A stretch of 64,000 nt of DNA from Oscillospiraceae bacterium (GCA_017505635.1 JAFVOU010000046.1:62001-126000), one strand, 5' to 3'; counted from the stretch's first letter, positions 1-8,418 are shown. Numbers and translations: made by a program. The notes: generated by a model not told the origin, from the letters alone.

Positions 1-1195
1 TGCGGCGTTTGCGCTTAGGGTCGATGATGGAAGGTTTTGCACGTTCTGCCTTTGTCATGGAATTGATGATAGCTTCGGTGCGTTTAAGTTCCTTTTCTGC
101 GCGTTCTTCATCTTCTGTTTTGATGCTGCCTGCGCCAGGAATCATGGAAAGCATACTGCTGATGCCACCCATTTTGTTAACCTGTTTAAGCTGTTCCAGC
201 ATATCGTTCATATCGAACTTGTTGCTTTTCATTCGTTCAACAAGATCCTTGCTGGATTCAGCATCGGTTACTTCGCTTGCCTTTTCGATAAGGGAGAGCA
301 CGTCACCCATACCGAGAATTCGGCTTGCCATACGGTCAGGGTGGAAAAGCTCAAGGTCATCAAGTTTTTCGCCTGTACCGATAAATTTGATTGGCTTGCC
401 TGTAACAGCCTTTACACTGAGTGCAGAACCGCCTCGTGTGTCACCGTCCAGTTTTGTAACGATTACACCGTCAAGACCGATTGTTTCGTTAAACTGTTTT
501 GCAACATTAACTGCGTCCTGACCTGCCATTGCGTCGATAACCAGAAGTGTTTCGGTTACGTCGATGGTGTTTTTGATTTCGGTAAGCTCTGCCATCAGCT
601 GTTCGTCGATATGAAGACGACCTGCTGTGTCCAGAATGAGAATATCGTTGCCATAGTCTCTTGCGTGATTGTAAGCTTTTTTTGCAATAACCGCAGGGTC
701 TGTTTTGCCCATCTGGAAAACAGGTGCGCCTGCCTGAGCCGCAACAATTTCCAGCTGTTCGATAGCTGCCGGACGATAGATGTCCAACGCAGCAATCATT
801 GGTCTGTGACCCTGTTTGAGGTACATCTTTGCAAGTTTTGCACAGTGTGTTGTTTTACCTGCACCCTGCAGACCGCACATCATAATAACTGTAGGGCCTT
901 TGTTTGCAAATTTTATACGCTGGTTCTGGCTGCCCATAAGAGCTGTAAGCTCTTCGTTTACAATCTTGATAACCTGCTGTGCCGGTGTAAGGCTTGCCAT
1001 AACTTCGGCGCCCATTGCACGTTCGGTTACCGTGTTGATAAAGTTCTTTGCAACAACAATGTTAACGTCCGCCTCAAGAAGAGCTATACGAACTTCCCTC
1101 ATTGCAAGTTTTATGTCCTGCTCGGTAAGTTTACCTTTGCTTTTAAGCTTTTTAAAAGCACTGCCAAGTTTCTGGCTTAAACTTTCAAATGCCAT
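1..1195 (-). CDS. ffh: Signal recognition particle protein Ffh (SRP54), C-terminus cut off
   Basis: GTPase of the bacterial signal recognition particle; it binds 4.5S RNA and signal sequences of nascent membrane proteins and docks with FtsY. The 398 visible codons read MAFESLSQKLG at the N-terminus (N domain), then the G domain with G-L-Q-G-A-G-K-T, D-T-A-G-R and T-K-L-D-G-D, then the methionine-rich M domain. The window edge falls inside the M domain just after a K-R-K-R-R stretch, so roughly 50 residues are missing compared with the usual 450. ATG at 1195 directly follows the ylxM stop codon. The ylxM-ffh pair is the standard Firmicute arrangement. Identification is secure; only the end is unseen. 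Confidence 0.97.
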   Translation of the reverse strand, partial: MAFESLSQKLGSAFKKLKSKGKLTEQDIKLAMREVRIALLEADVNIVVAKNFINTVTERAMGAEVMASLTPAQQVIKIVNEELTALMGSQNQRIKFANKGPTVIMMCGLQGAGKTTHCAKLAKMYLKQGHRPMIAALDIYRPAAIEQLEIVAAQAGAPVFQMGKTDPAVIAKKAYNHARDYGNDILILDTAGRLHIDEQLMAELTEIKNTIDVTETLLVIDAMAGQDAVNVAKQFNETIGLDGVIVTKLDGDTRGGSALSVKAVTGKPIKFIGTGEKLDDLELFHPDRMASRILGMGDVLSLIEKASEVTDAESSKDLVERMKSNKFDMNDMLEQLKQVNKMGGISSMLSMIPGAGSIKTEDEERAEKELKRTEAIINSMTKAERAKPSIIDPKRKRR

Positions 1196-1570
1196 TTAGC
1201 CCTCCTGTTCTGCCAATGAATCGATAATGCGCATAATATCTGTTGCAGATTTATGGATTTCGTCGTTGGTTGTGTAAGATGCGGAATTGTAGAAGGCGAT
1301 ATTCTGTGCCAGTGTTTTGATTTTGTCGATACCGTCCATAAGGCTGCGGTATTTATCAGCAAAACCAACCTGTTCTTCCAGTTCAAGCAGCACGCTTTCG
1401 CCGCGCTTGATGGAGTCGCGTACACCCTGACGTGTGATACCAAAGTTGTCCGCAATTTCGGACAGGGAAAGGTCCATATTATAATACTGCTGCATCATAT
1501 CTCTCTGCTTTTCTGTAAGCACGTTGCCGTAAAAGTCCAGCAGATAGGACATTTCCAGATTCTTTGACAT
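1196..1570 (-). CDS. ylxM: YlxM family putative DNA-binding protein (UPF0122)
   Basis: A 124-residue protein of the YlxM family, encoded just before ffh in most Firmicutes and proposed to modulate the SRP pathway. Residues 15-60 form a sigma-70 region 4-like helix-turn-helix (L-T-E-K-Q-R-D-M near the start, then S-L-S-E-I-A-D-N-F-G-I-T-R-Q-G-V), typical of the family. ATG is preceded by GAAGGAGGCG, a strong ribosome site. The stop codon abuts the ffh start without a gap, so the two are translationally coupled. The exact biochemical function is not established. Confidence 0.93.
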   Translation of the reverse strand: MSKNLEMSYLLDFYGNVLTEKQRDMMQQYYNMDLSLSEIADNFGITRQGVRDSIKRGESVLLELEEQVGFADKYRSLMDGIDKIKTLAQNIAFYNSASYTTNDEIHKSATDIMRIIDSLAEQEG

Positions 1571-1618
1571 CTCTTCGCCTCCTTCGTGTAAAGTTTTTAT
1601 GCTTTACAAGCCTATATT

Positions 1619-1647
1619 ATTATAGGGTAAACACCCCCATTTGTCAA
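1619..1647 (-). promoter_or_regulatory. Consensus promoter of ylxM-ffh
   Basis: On the minus strand TTGACA (1647-1642), a 17-base spacer and TATAAT (1624-1619): a perfect housekeeping sigma promoter, placing the transcript start near 1612. A short GTAAAG/CTTTAC hairpin lies in the leader before the ylxM ribosome site. Confidence 0.88.
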
Positions 1648-1769
1648 CACTTTTTATGTTATTTTGCATAAAAAAACATAAATTTTTTTTACGTTTCAAA
1701 ATGTGACACCTGCGCCGCAAAAAACTATTTCTGCCATACTCAAATGTAACTTGCTCACCGTTATATCTG

Positions 1770-1798
1770 TTGACTTGTATGCAAAAAAATTATATAAT
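1770..1798 (+). promoter_or_regulatory. csoR-copA promoter
   Basis: TTGACT (1770-1775), 17-base spacer, TATAAT (1793-1798). The predicted transcript start near 1805 lies just before the CsoR operator at 1810-1824, a position where a bound repressor would block RNA polymerase. Confidence 0.85.
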
Positions 1799-1809
1799 TT
1801 ATCTGCAGA

Positions 1810-1824
1810 TACCCCCAGGGGGTG
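1810..1824. promoter_or_regulatory. CsoR operator
   Basis: The inverted repeat TACCCCCAGGGGGTG matches the G/C-tract pseudo-palindrome bound by copper-sensing CsoR repressors. It sits between the -10 box and the csoR ribosome site, so apo-CsoR would shut off csoR and copA and Cu(I) would release it. Site recognised by eye from family knowledge. Confidence 0.85.
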
Positions 1825-1846
1825 TAGGTATAAAGGAGTGATTTTT

Positions 1847-2107
1847 ATGATGGCCGACAAGGCAAAGATATTGCGTCTGCTTAAAACCGCACGAGGTCAG
1901 ATTGACGGTATAATAAAAATGGTGGAAGACGACAGGTACTGCATAGATATTTCAAATCAGCTTATGGCTTCCCAGGCTGTGCTTAACACTGCAAACAAAG
2001 AGGTGCTCAGCGCACACCTCAAGCACTGTGTAAACAATGCCGCAAACGGCGAAGAAAGAGATTCCAAAATAGACGAATTTATTAAAACAATCAGTAAAGT
2101 TTTATAG
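1847..2107 (+). CDS. csoR: Copper-sensing transcriptional repressor CsoR
   Basis: An 86-residue, all-helical metal-sensing repressor. The Cu(I) ligands of CsoR are present: C32 in R-Y-C, H57 and C61 in H-L-K-H-C, with an R-G-Q-I segment near residue 16 typical of the family. The ORF is open further upstream, but the ATG at 1847 is chosen because it follows the ribosome site AAAGGAG and lies downstream of promoter and operator; a second ATG follows at once. copA begins 12 bases after its stop. This is a copper-responsive self-regulated operon. The C-H-C ligand set argues against an RcnR (nickel) or FrmR (formaldehyde) assignment. Confidence 0.93.
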   Translation: MMADKAKILRLLKTARGQIDGIIKMVEDDRYCIDISNQLMASQAVLNTANKEVLSAHLKHCVNNAANGEERDSKIDEFIKTISKVL

Positions 2108-2119
2108 AAAGGAAAATTT

Positions 2120-4654
2120 ATGGAACAGAAATTTACTGTCACCGGTATGACCTGTTCTGCCTGCTCCAGCAAGGTGGAACGTGAGGTCGGCAAAATGAAC
2201 GGTATAAACAAAGTAACTGTAAATCTGCTGACCAACAGTATGCAGGTAGATTTTGACGATAATATTACAAACAACAGCGAAATTATCAAAACTGTTATAA
2301 AGGCAGGATATGATGCTGCTGTTACGGGAGCAAACATCTCCAATTCCACAGACAGCTTTACGCCGCCGAAAAGACTGGGTGAAAACAAAGAAGAACTTGA
2401 TGCCTTTAAAAAGCGCATTATCATAAGTTTTGGGTTTCTTATCCCCCTTATGTATGTATCAATGGGCAGTATGCTTGGTGCTCCTCTGCCATTCTTTCTG
2501 ACAGGCACAGAAAACGCCATAGCTTTTGCTTTTACACAATTTTTGCTGTGTATTCCCGTGCTGATGGTAAACCACAAATATTTCAGCAAAGGTTTCGGTG
2601 CACTTATGCACCGCAGCCCGAATATGGACAGCCTTATTGCTGTAGGTTCTGCTGCGGGGCTTGTATACGGCATTTTTGCAATCTACCGCATGAGCTATGC
2701 CCTTGGTATCGGCGATATGGCAACGGTGCACAAGCATCATATGGATTTGTATTTTGAATCCTCTGCAATGATACTTGCCCTTATAAACCTTGGCAAATTT
2801 CTTGAAGCAAAAAGCAAGGGCAAAACCAGCGAGGCCCTTAACAAGCTTATTGACCTTGCACCAAAAACCGCATTTGTGGAAAGAAACGGCAATATTGTTG
2901 AAATACCTGCCGAACAGGTTGTTTCAGGTGATATCTGCGTTGTAAAACCCGGCAGCAGCATCCCTGCCGACGGCGTTGTTATTGAAGGCGAAACCCATAT
3001 TGACGAAGCCGCTATTACAGGAGAAAGCATTCCTGTTTTCAAGGAAACCGGTTCTTCTGTTATTGCCGCAACCATAAACAGAGAAGGCTTTATCAAGGTT
3101 AAAGCCACAAAGGTTGGCAGTGATACCACCTTCAGCCAGATTATCGCTCTTGTGGAAAACGCATCCTCCACCAAAGCACCTATCGCCAAACTTGCCGATA
3201 AAATAGCAGGTGTGTTTGTGCCGATAGTTATGACAATAGCTCTTGTCACCGCTGTTGTGTGGGTTATACTTGGCCACAGCTTTGAGTTTGCACTTTCCAA
3301 TGCAATAAGTGTGCTTGTTATAAGCTGTCCGTGTGCTTTAGGCCTTGCAACACCTGTGGCGATTATGGTTGGCACAGGCAAAGGTGCAGAAAACGGCATT
3401 CTGATTAAAGACGGAGAAGCCCTTGAAACCGCCCACAAGGTGCAGACGGTTGTTCTGGACAAAACAGGCACAATTACAGAGGGCAAACCAAAGGTTACCG
3501 ATATTTATCCAACAGAAACCGACAAAAACACTCTTTTGCAGATTGCAGCAAGCATAGAAGCCAAAAGCGAACATCCATTGGCTGCTGCCGTATGTGAAGA
3601 AGCACAGAACAAAAAACTTGAACTGCTTGAAACAGACAGCTTTGAAGCTGTATCGGGCAAGGGTATAACAGCAAAAATTGCAGATGACAGTTATCTTGCA
3701 GGCAATATGCGTTTTATGAACGAAAACAATATTGATATTTCCTCTGTTGCCGCTGTTACCGACAACTTTGCAGATGAAGGCAAAACACCGCTCATCTTTG
3801 CAAAAAACAACACAGCAATTGGTGTTATCGCAGTGGCTGATACCATTAAAACAAACAGCAGGGAAGCAATAAAAGACTTAACTGATATGGGCATTGATGT
3901 TATAATGCTTACAGGTGACAACGAAAAAACCGCAAAAGGCATAGGCAAAGACCTTGCTGTAAGCCGCATTATCGCCGAAGTTCTGCCTCAGGATAAGGAA
4001 AAGGTTATAAGCGACCTGCAGAAAGGCGGAAGAACTGTTGCCATGGTAGGTGACGGTATAAATGATGCCCCTGCACTTGTGCGTGCCGATGTTGGCATGG
4101 CAATAGGCAACGGCACAGACGTTGCAATCGAAAGTGCCGATATTATTCTTATGCACAATGACCTGTACAGCGTTGTCACAGCAATAAAGCTGAGCAAAGC
4201 TGTTATAAAAAACATCAAACAGAATCTGTTCTGGGCATTTTTCTACAACTGCCTTGGCATTCCGCTGGCAGCAGGTGTGTTCTATCTCAGCTTTGGCTGG
4301 CAGCTTAACCCTATGTTCGGTGCCGCCGCAATGAGCTGCAGCAGTCTGTTTGTTGTTACCAATGCTCTCAGATTAAAATATTTCCAGACCAAAAATCTGA
4401 AAGATATTAAAACAAACGAAGAAATCAAAAAAGAAAAGGAGATTATAAAAATGACAACACTTAAAGTAAACGGTATGATGTGCCCTATGTGCAAAAAACA
4501 CGTTGAAGAAGCTCTCAACGCTTTTGAAGGCGTTGTTGCAGAAGTTAACCTCGAAGCTAAAGAAGCAAAGGTTAACCACCCTGACACAATTACAGCACAG
4601 GAACTTGCAGATGCTGTTACAAAAGCAGGTTACGAAGTTGTAGGTATTGAATAA
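2120..4654 (+). CDS. copA: Cu(+)-exporting P1B-type ATPase with N- and C-terminal HMA domains
   Basis: Copper efflux ATPase of 844 residues acting in the cytoplasmic membrane. An N-terminal heavy-metal domain has G-M-T-C-S-A-C (C12, C15). The core has the membrane metal site C-P-C in V-I-S-C-P-C-A-L, the phosphorylation motif D-K-T-G-T, the T-G-D-N hinge and G-D-G-I-N-D-A-P. Unusually, a second HMA domain (G-M-M-C-P-M-C, C788 and C791) follows a lysine/glutamate-rich linker at about residues 760-777. That domain resembles the separate chaperone CopZ and has its own in-frame ATG and ribosome site (next entry). The gene follows csoR by 12 bases and ends at a terminator. Substrate follows from the C-P-C motif and the CsoR neighbour. 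Confidence 0.95.
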   Translation: MEQKFTVTGMTCSACSSKVEREVGKMNGINKVTVNLLTNSMQVDFDDNITNNSEIIKTVIKAGYDAAVTGANISNSTDSFTPPKRLGENKEELDAFKKRIIISFGFLIPLMYVSMGSMLGAPLPFFLTGTENAIAFAFTQFLLCIPVLMVNHKYFSKGFGALMHRSPNMDSLIAVGSAAGLVYGIFAIYRMSYALGIGDMATVHKHHMDLYFESSAMILALINLGKFLEAKSKGKTSEALNKLIDLAPKTAFVERNGNIVEIPAEQVVSGDICVVKPGSSIPADGVVIEGETHIDEAAITGESIPVFKETGSSVIAATINREGFIKVKATKVGSDTTFSQIIALVENASSTKAPIAKLADKIAGVFVPIVMTIALVTAVVWVILGHSFEFALSNAISVLVISCPCALGLATPVAIMVGTGKGAENGILIKDGEALETAHKVQTVVLDKTGTITEGKPKVTDIYPTETDKNTLLQIAASIEAKSEHPLAAAVCEEAQNKKLELLETDSFEAVSGKGITAKIADDSYLAGNMRFMNENNIDISSVAAVTDNFADEGKTPLIFAKNNTAIGVIAVADTIKTNSREAIKDLTDMGIDVIMLTGDNEKTAKGIGKDLAVSRIIAEVLPQDKEKVISDLQKGGRTVAMVGDGINDAPALVRADVGMAIGNGTDVAIESADIILMHNDLYSVVTAIKLSKAVIKNIKQNLFWAFFYNCLGIPLAAGVFYLSFGWQLNPMFGAAAMSCSSLFVVTNALRLKYFQTKNLKDIKTNEEIKKEKEIIKMTTLKVNGMMCPMCKKHVEEALNAFEGVVAEVNLEAKEAKVNHPDTITAQELADAVTKAGYEVVGIE
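4451..4654 (+). CDS. Possible separately translated CopZ-like copper chaperone (internal start in copA)
   Basis: An ATG at 4451, in frame with copA, begins exactly at the first residue of the C-terminal HMA domain and would give 67 residues with M-x-C-x-x-C as in CopZ. It is preceded by AGGAG at 4437-4441, nine bases upstream, in the charged linker (K-K-E-K-E). The combination of strong ribosome site, ideal spacing and domain boundary suggests that copA yields both the full pump and a free chaperone. The linker is naturally purine-rich (AAA/GAA/AAG codons), so the ribosome site could be coincidence. Confidence 0.5.
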   Translation: MTTLKVNGMMCPMCKKHVEEALNAFEGVVAEVNLEAKEAKVNHPDTITAQELADAVTKAGYEVVGIE

Positions 4655-4712
4655 CAGAATATATTTAAACTTATAAGGCTCCATTTTCAGATGGGTGTCC
4701 GTATAACAGTTA

Positions 4713-4747
4713 ATGGAGCTCATCGGTATTGATGCGCTCCATTTTTC
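4713..4747 (+). terminator. Intrinsic terminator of csoR-copA
   Basis: Arms ATGGAGC-t-CATC and GATG-c-GCTCCAT around a short loop, followed by TTTTT. An additional upstream GCTCCATT (about 4679-4686) could compete for the left arm. Confidence 0.8.
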
Positions 4748-4815
4748 TTGTTCATAAATTCGATTGCAGAAAGGTGTATATAGTACACTCTTTTGTATGT
4801 TTGGCAAATTGAGAT

Positions 4816-5250
4816 TTATTCTGTCAATGCCTTTTTGGTTTCAGCCATATCATGTTCAATCAACGGACGCATACTATCCTTATATTTTGATAAATCAGCC
4901 CTGTTAAAACATTCTATTATTTTGGGTATGTATTGTGGCTTTGCCTTTCCAACCTGCACCAATGACTTTATGCACTGTCTGGCTGTAATCGGTTTTTCAT
5001 CTGTAACATGGGCAAGATAATCATCAAAAATCGAATCAAAATAATTTTCCTTGTCCCATTGTGCATTGACTGCAAGAATATTCAATACACGATTTCTTAC
5101 ATATGACTTTGGATGATTAAGCAATGATGCAAAAGTGTTGAAATACTCATACCATACATCAGTGTCTTGACTTTCGGAGATGATTTTATCAGCAAAGATA
5201 AATGCATCTTTATCATCTTTTGCTGTTAATCTTAAAATTATTTCATGCAC
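4816..5250 (-). CDS. Small HEAT-repeat-like protein of unknown function
   Basis: A 144-residue soluble, helix-rich protein. The pattern S-Y-V-R-N-R-V-L-N-I-L-A followed by K-P-I-T-A-R-Q-C-I-K-S-L resembles HEAT-like helical repeats. Relatives in Clostridia are sometimes labelled SufBD protein, a name I consider unreliable. The start is a GTG at 5250, nine bases after a good GGAGG; the ATG four bases further in is out of frame. It lies alone, convergent with copA. No catalytic motif is visible; a protein-protein interaction role is an inference. Confidence 0.75.
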   Translation of the reverse strand: MHEIILRLTAKDDKDAFIFADKIISESQDTDVWYEYFNTFASLLNHPKSYVRNRVLNILAVNAQWDKENYFDSIFDDYLAHVTDEKPITARQCIKSLVQVGKAKPQYIPKIIECFNRADLSKYKDSMRPLIEHDMAETKKALTE

Positions 5251-5342
5251 AGAAACACACCTCCAAATTCTTATTTATCTATTTCAAAATTCAAATTTAT
5301 CTAATTGACTATATTATACCACATCAGCAATATGCACACAAC

Positions 5343-5371
5343 AAAAGGCACATCGGATTGATGTGCCTTTA
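5343..5371 (-). terminator. Terminator of the flavodiiron gene
   Basis: AAAGGCACATC and GATGTGCCTTT form an 11-bp stem with a 5-base loop. On the minus strand it is followed by a T-rich stretch, so it fits the 3' end of the gene ending at 5425. Confidence 0.75.
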
Positions 5372-5424
5372 ACTGTTTTATGACTACCGCCGTTATCAGA
5401 GAGACTTTGATTAATTTTATCTGA

Positions 5425-6732
5425 TTATTCAATTTCTTCAAAAACTTCTGCGCCAAGCTGACAGATTGGACAGATAAAGTCTTCCGGAAGTTCTGCACCT
5501 TCGTAGATATAACCGCATACAGAGCATTCAAAACGTCTTGTTTCGCCTTTAGGTTCTTCTTCTGTTTCTTCTGCCGCACCTGTGCAGAGTTCCTTTGCCA
5601 GTGCTTTAAGCTGTGCTGTGCTTTCGTCATTGAGCGCAGACATAATTTTTACTGTGTTTTCAGCAAATGTAATATCCTTGCTCTTTTCGAACATAGATTT
5701 CATAATTTTTGTTGCTACAGGTGCCCAGCTGCCGTTTTCCATAAATGCAACTGTGCGGTTGGAGAAGCTGCGTTCTGTAAGATGGTCGATAAACTGACGC
5801 ATAAACGGGAAGATATCTGCATTGTAGGTTGTTGTTGCCAGTACAAGCTTGGAATAACGGAATGCGTCTTCCACAGCTTCTGCCCAGTCGCAGCGTGCAA
5901 GGTCGTTGATAACAACCTTTTCGCAGCCGTTTGCCTTTAATTCTTCGGCAAGCTGCATAACTGCCTTTTTTGTGTTGCCGTAGATGGATGTATAAGCAAT
6001 AACCACGCCTTCTTCCTCTGGTCTGTAGCTGGACCAGATATCGTAAAGGTTGATATAATAGCTAAGATTTTCTGTAAGTACAGGTCCGTGGAGTGCACAG
6101 ATTTTTTCTATGTCAAGCTTTGCAGCCTTTCTCAGCACTGCCTGTACCTGTGAACCGTATTTGCCAACGATACCGATGTAGTATCTGCGGGCTTCGCATG
6201 CCCAGTCTTCTTCCACGTCAAGTGCACCGAATTTGCCGAATGCGTCTGCAGAGAACAAAACCTTGTCTGTGCTGTCATAGGTCATGATAACTTCAGGCCA
6301 GTGCACCATTGGTGCTGTGATAAAGTTAAGTTCGTGTCTGCCAAGAGAAAGTCTGCTGCCTTCGTTTACAACAACCTGTTTTTCAGCAAAATCTGTGCCG
6401 AAAAAGTTTTTCATCATTGCAAAAGCCTTGGAGGAAGCCACTATCTTTGCTTCAGGATATGCTTTTGCAAAATCAAAAATGCTTGCAGAATGGTCAGGTT
6501 CCATATGCTGAACAACAAGATAGTCAAGCTTTCTGCCGTCAAGCTGTGCAGCGATATTGTCCAGCCATTCCTGTGTAAAGTTGCCGTCCACAGAATCCAT
6601 AACTGCTGTTTTTTCGTCCATAATTATATAAGAGTTGTATGCCATACCGTTTGGTACAACATACTGACCTTCAAAAAGGTCAATTTCGTGGTCGTTAACA
6701 CCAATATATCTGATATCGTCTGTAATATACAT
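5425..6732 (-). CDS. Flavodiiron protein (FprA type) with fused C-terminal rubredoxin
   Basis: Oxygen (and possibly NO) reductase of anaerobes, 435 residues, cytoplasmic. Residues 1-245 form the metallo-beta-lactamase-like di-iron domain with all ligands visible: H76, E78, D80 (H-M-E-P-D-H), H144, D163 and H215. Residues about 250-390 are a flavodoxin domain (Y-T-S-I-Y-G-N-T-K FMN loop). Residues 399-435 are a rubredoxin with C403, C406, C421 and C424, so its electron donor is built in. The start at 6732 follows GAGGAGAT; an ATG 30 bases upstream lacks such a site. It is divergent from a Crp/Fnr gene, suggesting redox or oxygen control. Whether O2 or NO is the main substrate cannot be told here. 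Confidence 0.93.
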   Translation of the reverse strand: MYITDDIRYIGVNDHEIDLFEGQYVVPNGMAYNSYIIMDEKTAVMDSVDGNFTQEWLDNIAAQLDGRKLDYLVVQHMEPDHSASIFDFAKAYPEAKIVASSKAFAMMKNFFGTDFAEKQVVVNEGSRLSLGRHELNFITAPMVHWPEVIMTYDSTDKVLFSADAFGKFGALDVEEDWACEARRYYIGIVGKYGSQVQAVLRKAAKLDIEKICALHGPVLTENLSYYINLYDIWSSYRPEEEGVVIAYTSIYGNTKKAVMQLAEELKANGCEKVVINDLARCDWAEAVEDAFRYSKLVLATTTYNADIFPFMRQFIDHLTERSFSNRTVAFMENGSWAPVATKIMKSMFEKSKDITFAENTVKIMSALNDESTAQLKALAKELCTGAAEETEEEPKGETRRFECSVCGYIYEGAELPEDFICPICQLGAEVFEEIE

Positions 6733-6772
6733 TTTTATCTCCTCGCTATGTTTCTTTGCCATTTATATCCAG

Positions 6773-6813
6773 TTGATATAATTTTAACATATCAATTATA
6801 TCATTCAATTGAT
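6773..6813. promoter_or_regulatory. Inverted repeats in the divergent fprA / crp-like control region
   Basis: Two overlapping inverted repeats lie in the A/T-rich intergenic DNA: TTGATAT / ATATCAA (6773-6779 and 6789-6795) and ATCAATT / AATTGAT (6791-6797 and 6807-6813). TTGAT-N-ATCAA half-sites are what Fnr/Crp-family proteins bind, so they are candidate operators for the adjacent regulator. A -10-like TATAAT run follows at about 6826-6840 for the rightward gene. Confidence 0.5.
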
Positions 6814-6877
6814 TTTATGTCCATATTATAATATAATTTAATTATAAAATACGTTGTTTTTACAACGGAGGTTTTTT

Positions 6878-7552
6878 ATGAAAGAATATATTCCTATTAT
6901 AAAAATGTCCCGTATATTTGCGGATATACAGGAGCAGGAAATAGAACCTATGCTCTCCTGCCTGCAGGCAAAGGTTATCCATTATAAAAAAGGAGATTAC
7001 ATATTCCGTCAGGGGCAGTATATCCACAGCATTGCCCTGCTGATTGACGGACGCGTTCACATTCAGCAGGACGATTACTGGGGCAACCGCAGCATTATAA
7101 ATATAATACACAAAGGTGAAATGTTCGGCGAATCCTATGCCATGCAGCAGGATGAAGTATTTTTAAACGATGTGGTTGCAGTGGAAAACAGTACCGTTAT
7201 GTTTTTTGACATAAACCGCATGCTCACAACCTGTTCTTCTGCCTGCAGTTTCCACTCAAAGGTTATACAGAATATGTTTATGGTAATATCCCTCAAAAAC
7301 CGCCACCTTGTGCAGAAACTGGGGCATATGTCCCGCCGCAGCACAAGGGAAAAACTTATCAGCTATCTGTCGGAAGAAGCAAAACGCAACGGAAACAGCA
7401 GTTTTTCCATTCCCTTTAACCGGCAGCAGCTTGCAGACTATCTTTCTGTGGACCGCAGTGCAATGTCCAATGAGCTTTGCAAAATGCGGGATGAAGGACT
7501 GCTTTATTTCAGCAAAAACAATTTTACACTATTGGACAGCTATAATCATTGA
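6878..7552 (+). CDS. Crp/Fnr family transcriptional regulator
   Basis: A 224-residue regulator with an N-terminal cyclic-nucleotide-binding-like beta-barrel (about residues 20-125, Y-K-K-G-D-Y-I-F-R-Q-G-Q and G-E-M-F-G-E-S) and a C-terminal Crp-type winged helix (R-Q-Q-L-A-D-Y-L-S-V-D-R-S-A-M-S). No N-terminal cysteine cluster for an Fnr iron-sulfur centre is seen; a C-S-S-A-C pair near residue 115 is notable but unproven as a sensor. The start at 6878 follows ACGGAGG. It is divergent from the flavodiiron gene and 11 bases upstream of an alarmone synthetase gene, so it may link redox or oxygen stress with (p)ppGpp. The effector is unknown. Confidence 0.88.
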   Translation: MKEYIPIIKMSRIFADIQEQEIEPMLSCLQAKVIHYKKGDYIFRQGQYIHSIALLIDGRVHIQQDDYWGNRSIINIIHKGEMFGESYAMQQDEVFLNDVVAVENSTVMFFDINRMLTTCSSACSFHSKVIQNMFMVISLKNRHLVQKLGHMSRRSTREKLISYLSEEAKRNGNSSFSIPFNRQQLADYLSVDRSAMSNELCKMRDEGLLYFSKNNFTLLDSYNH

Positions 7553-7563
7553 GAGGTGATTTT

Positions 7564-8349
7564 ATGATAGATAAAAAAGAATTTTTGTCCCTTTGCAATA
7601 CAACCGAAGCCGAACTTGAAAAAAACGGTATTTTATGGAACGAGCTTGAAAAAACAGGCGCAGTATATGACAGTATCAACGACACACTGCACGGTATAAG
7701 CAAGGATTTTATCGACGAATATCTGTATGATATCGAAAAGGCCGGCATACACTCCTACCGATACCGCATAAAGGATACCGGTCATCTTCTGGAAAAAATT
7801 ATCCGCAAAAAAAGAGAAAACCCTGCAAAATTTGAGGACCTTGACCACACAAATTTCCACAAATTCATCACCGACCTTATCGGCATACGGGTGTTTTTTC
7901 TGTACCGTGAAGACTGGGTACATTTTCACAGATATATAACCTCCATATTTGAAAACAACCCTGAATTGTATGTGGTGGACCGTCTTGAAGATTTTGACGA
8001 CAACCCTGACCACTATTACATCGCCGAGAAACCAAAGGTATACAAACGTTCCGGCGATACAAGAATTTACGATTCCAAGGAAATTGACATTATCGCAGGC
8101 GGTGTTTACCGTTCACTGCATTACATCATCAAATACAAGGGCTACTACATCGAAGTCCAGGGCAGAACACTTTTTGAAGAAGGCTGGAGCGAAATTGACC
8201 ACGATATTGTGTACCCTTATCACAAGGATGACGAGATGCTTACAGATTTTTCCAAACTTTTAAGCCGTCTTACAGGTATGGCAGACGAAATGAGCAGCTA
8301 TTTCAGACGAATAAAGAATTCCGTTGAAGAAGATAACAGCAAACAATAA
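7564..8349 (+). CDS. Small alarmone synthetase-like GTP pyrophosphokinase (RelA/SpoT domain)
   Basis: A 261-residue protein with a single RelA/SpoT synthetase domain, expected to transfer pyrophosphate from ATP to GDP/GTP. Visible motifs are D-L-I-G-I-R-V-F (about residue 100), Y-R-S-L-H-Y-I-I-K-Y (about 180) and E-V-Q-G-R-T-L-F-E-E-G-W-S-E-I-D-H (about 197), the family nucleotide and catalytic segment. No HD hydrolase, TGS or ACT domain is present, so this is not the long RelA. The start at 7564 follows GAGAGGTGATTTT; the gene follows the Crp-like gene by 11 bases. Y-V-V-D rather than a basic ATP-contact segment leaves some doubt about activity. Confidence 0.85.
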   Translation: MIDKKEFLSLCNTTEAELEKNGILWNELEKTGAVYDSINDTLHGISKDFIDEYLYDIEKAGIHSYRYRIKDTGHLLEKIIRKKRENPAKFEDLDHTNFHKFITDLIGIRVFFLYREDWVHFHRYITSIFENNPELYVVDRLEDFDDNPDHYYIAEKPKVYKRSGDTRIYDSKEIDIIAGGVYRSLHYIIKYKGYYIEVQGRTLFEEGWSEIDHDIVYPYHKDDEMLTDFSKLLSRLTGMADEMSSYFRRIKNSVEEDNSKQ

Positions 8350-8361
8350 AATAAGCACAAA

Positions 8362-8391
8362 AAATGCCGGACTGAATGTCCGGCATTTTTA
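8362..8391. terminator. Bidirectional terminator
   Basis: AATGCCGGAC / GTCCGGCATT hairpin with a 4-base loop, flanked by A-runs on the left and T-runs on the right, so it serves both the rightward alarmone gene and the leftward permease gene. Confidence 0.88.
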
Positions 8392-8418
8392 TTTATTTGC
8401 ATTTAAATTATCTGCTGA

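Noticed and set aside
341..1180. Long rightward frame of 279 codons opposite ffh
   Set aside because: It is the shadow of the leftward ffh gene, cysteine- and phenylalanine-rich with no ribosome site; the minus strand gives a perfect Ffh.
1661..1695. Terminator-like ATGTT/AACAT stem plus T-run on the plus strand
   Set aside because: No rightward gene precedes it; it lies in A/T-rich DNA between divergent promoters and is probably chance.
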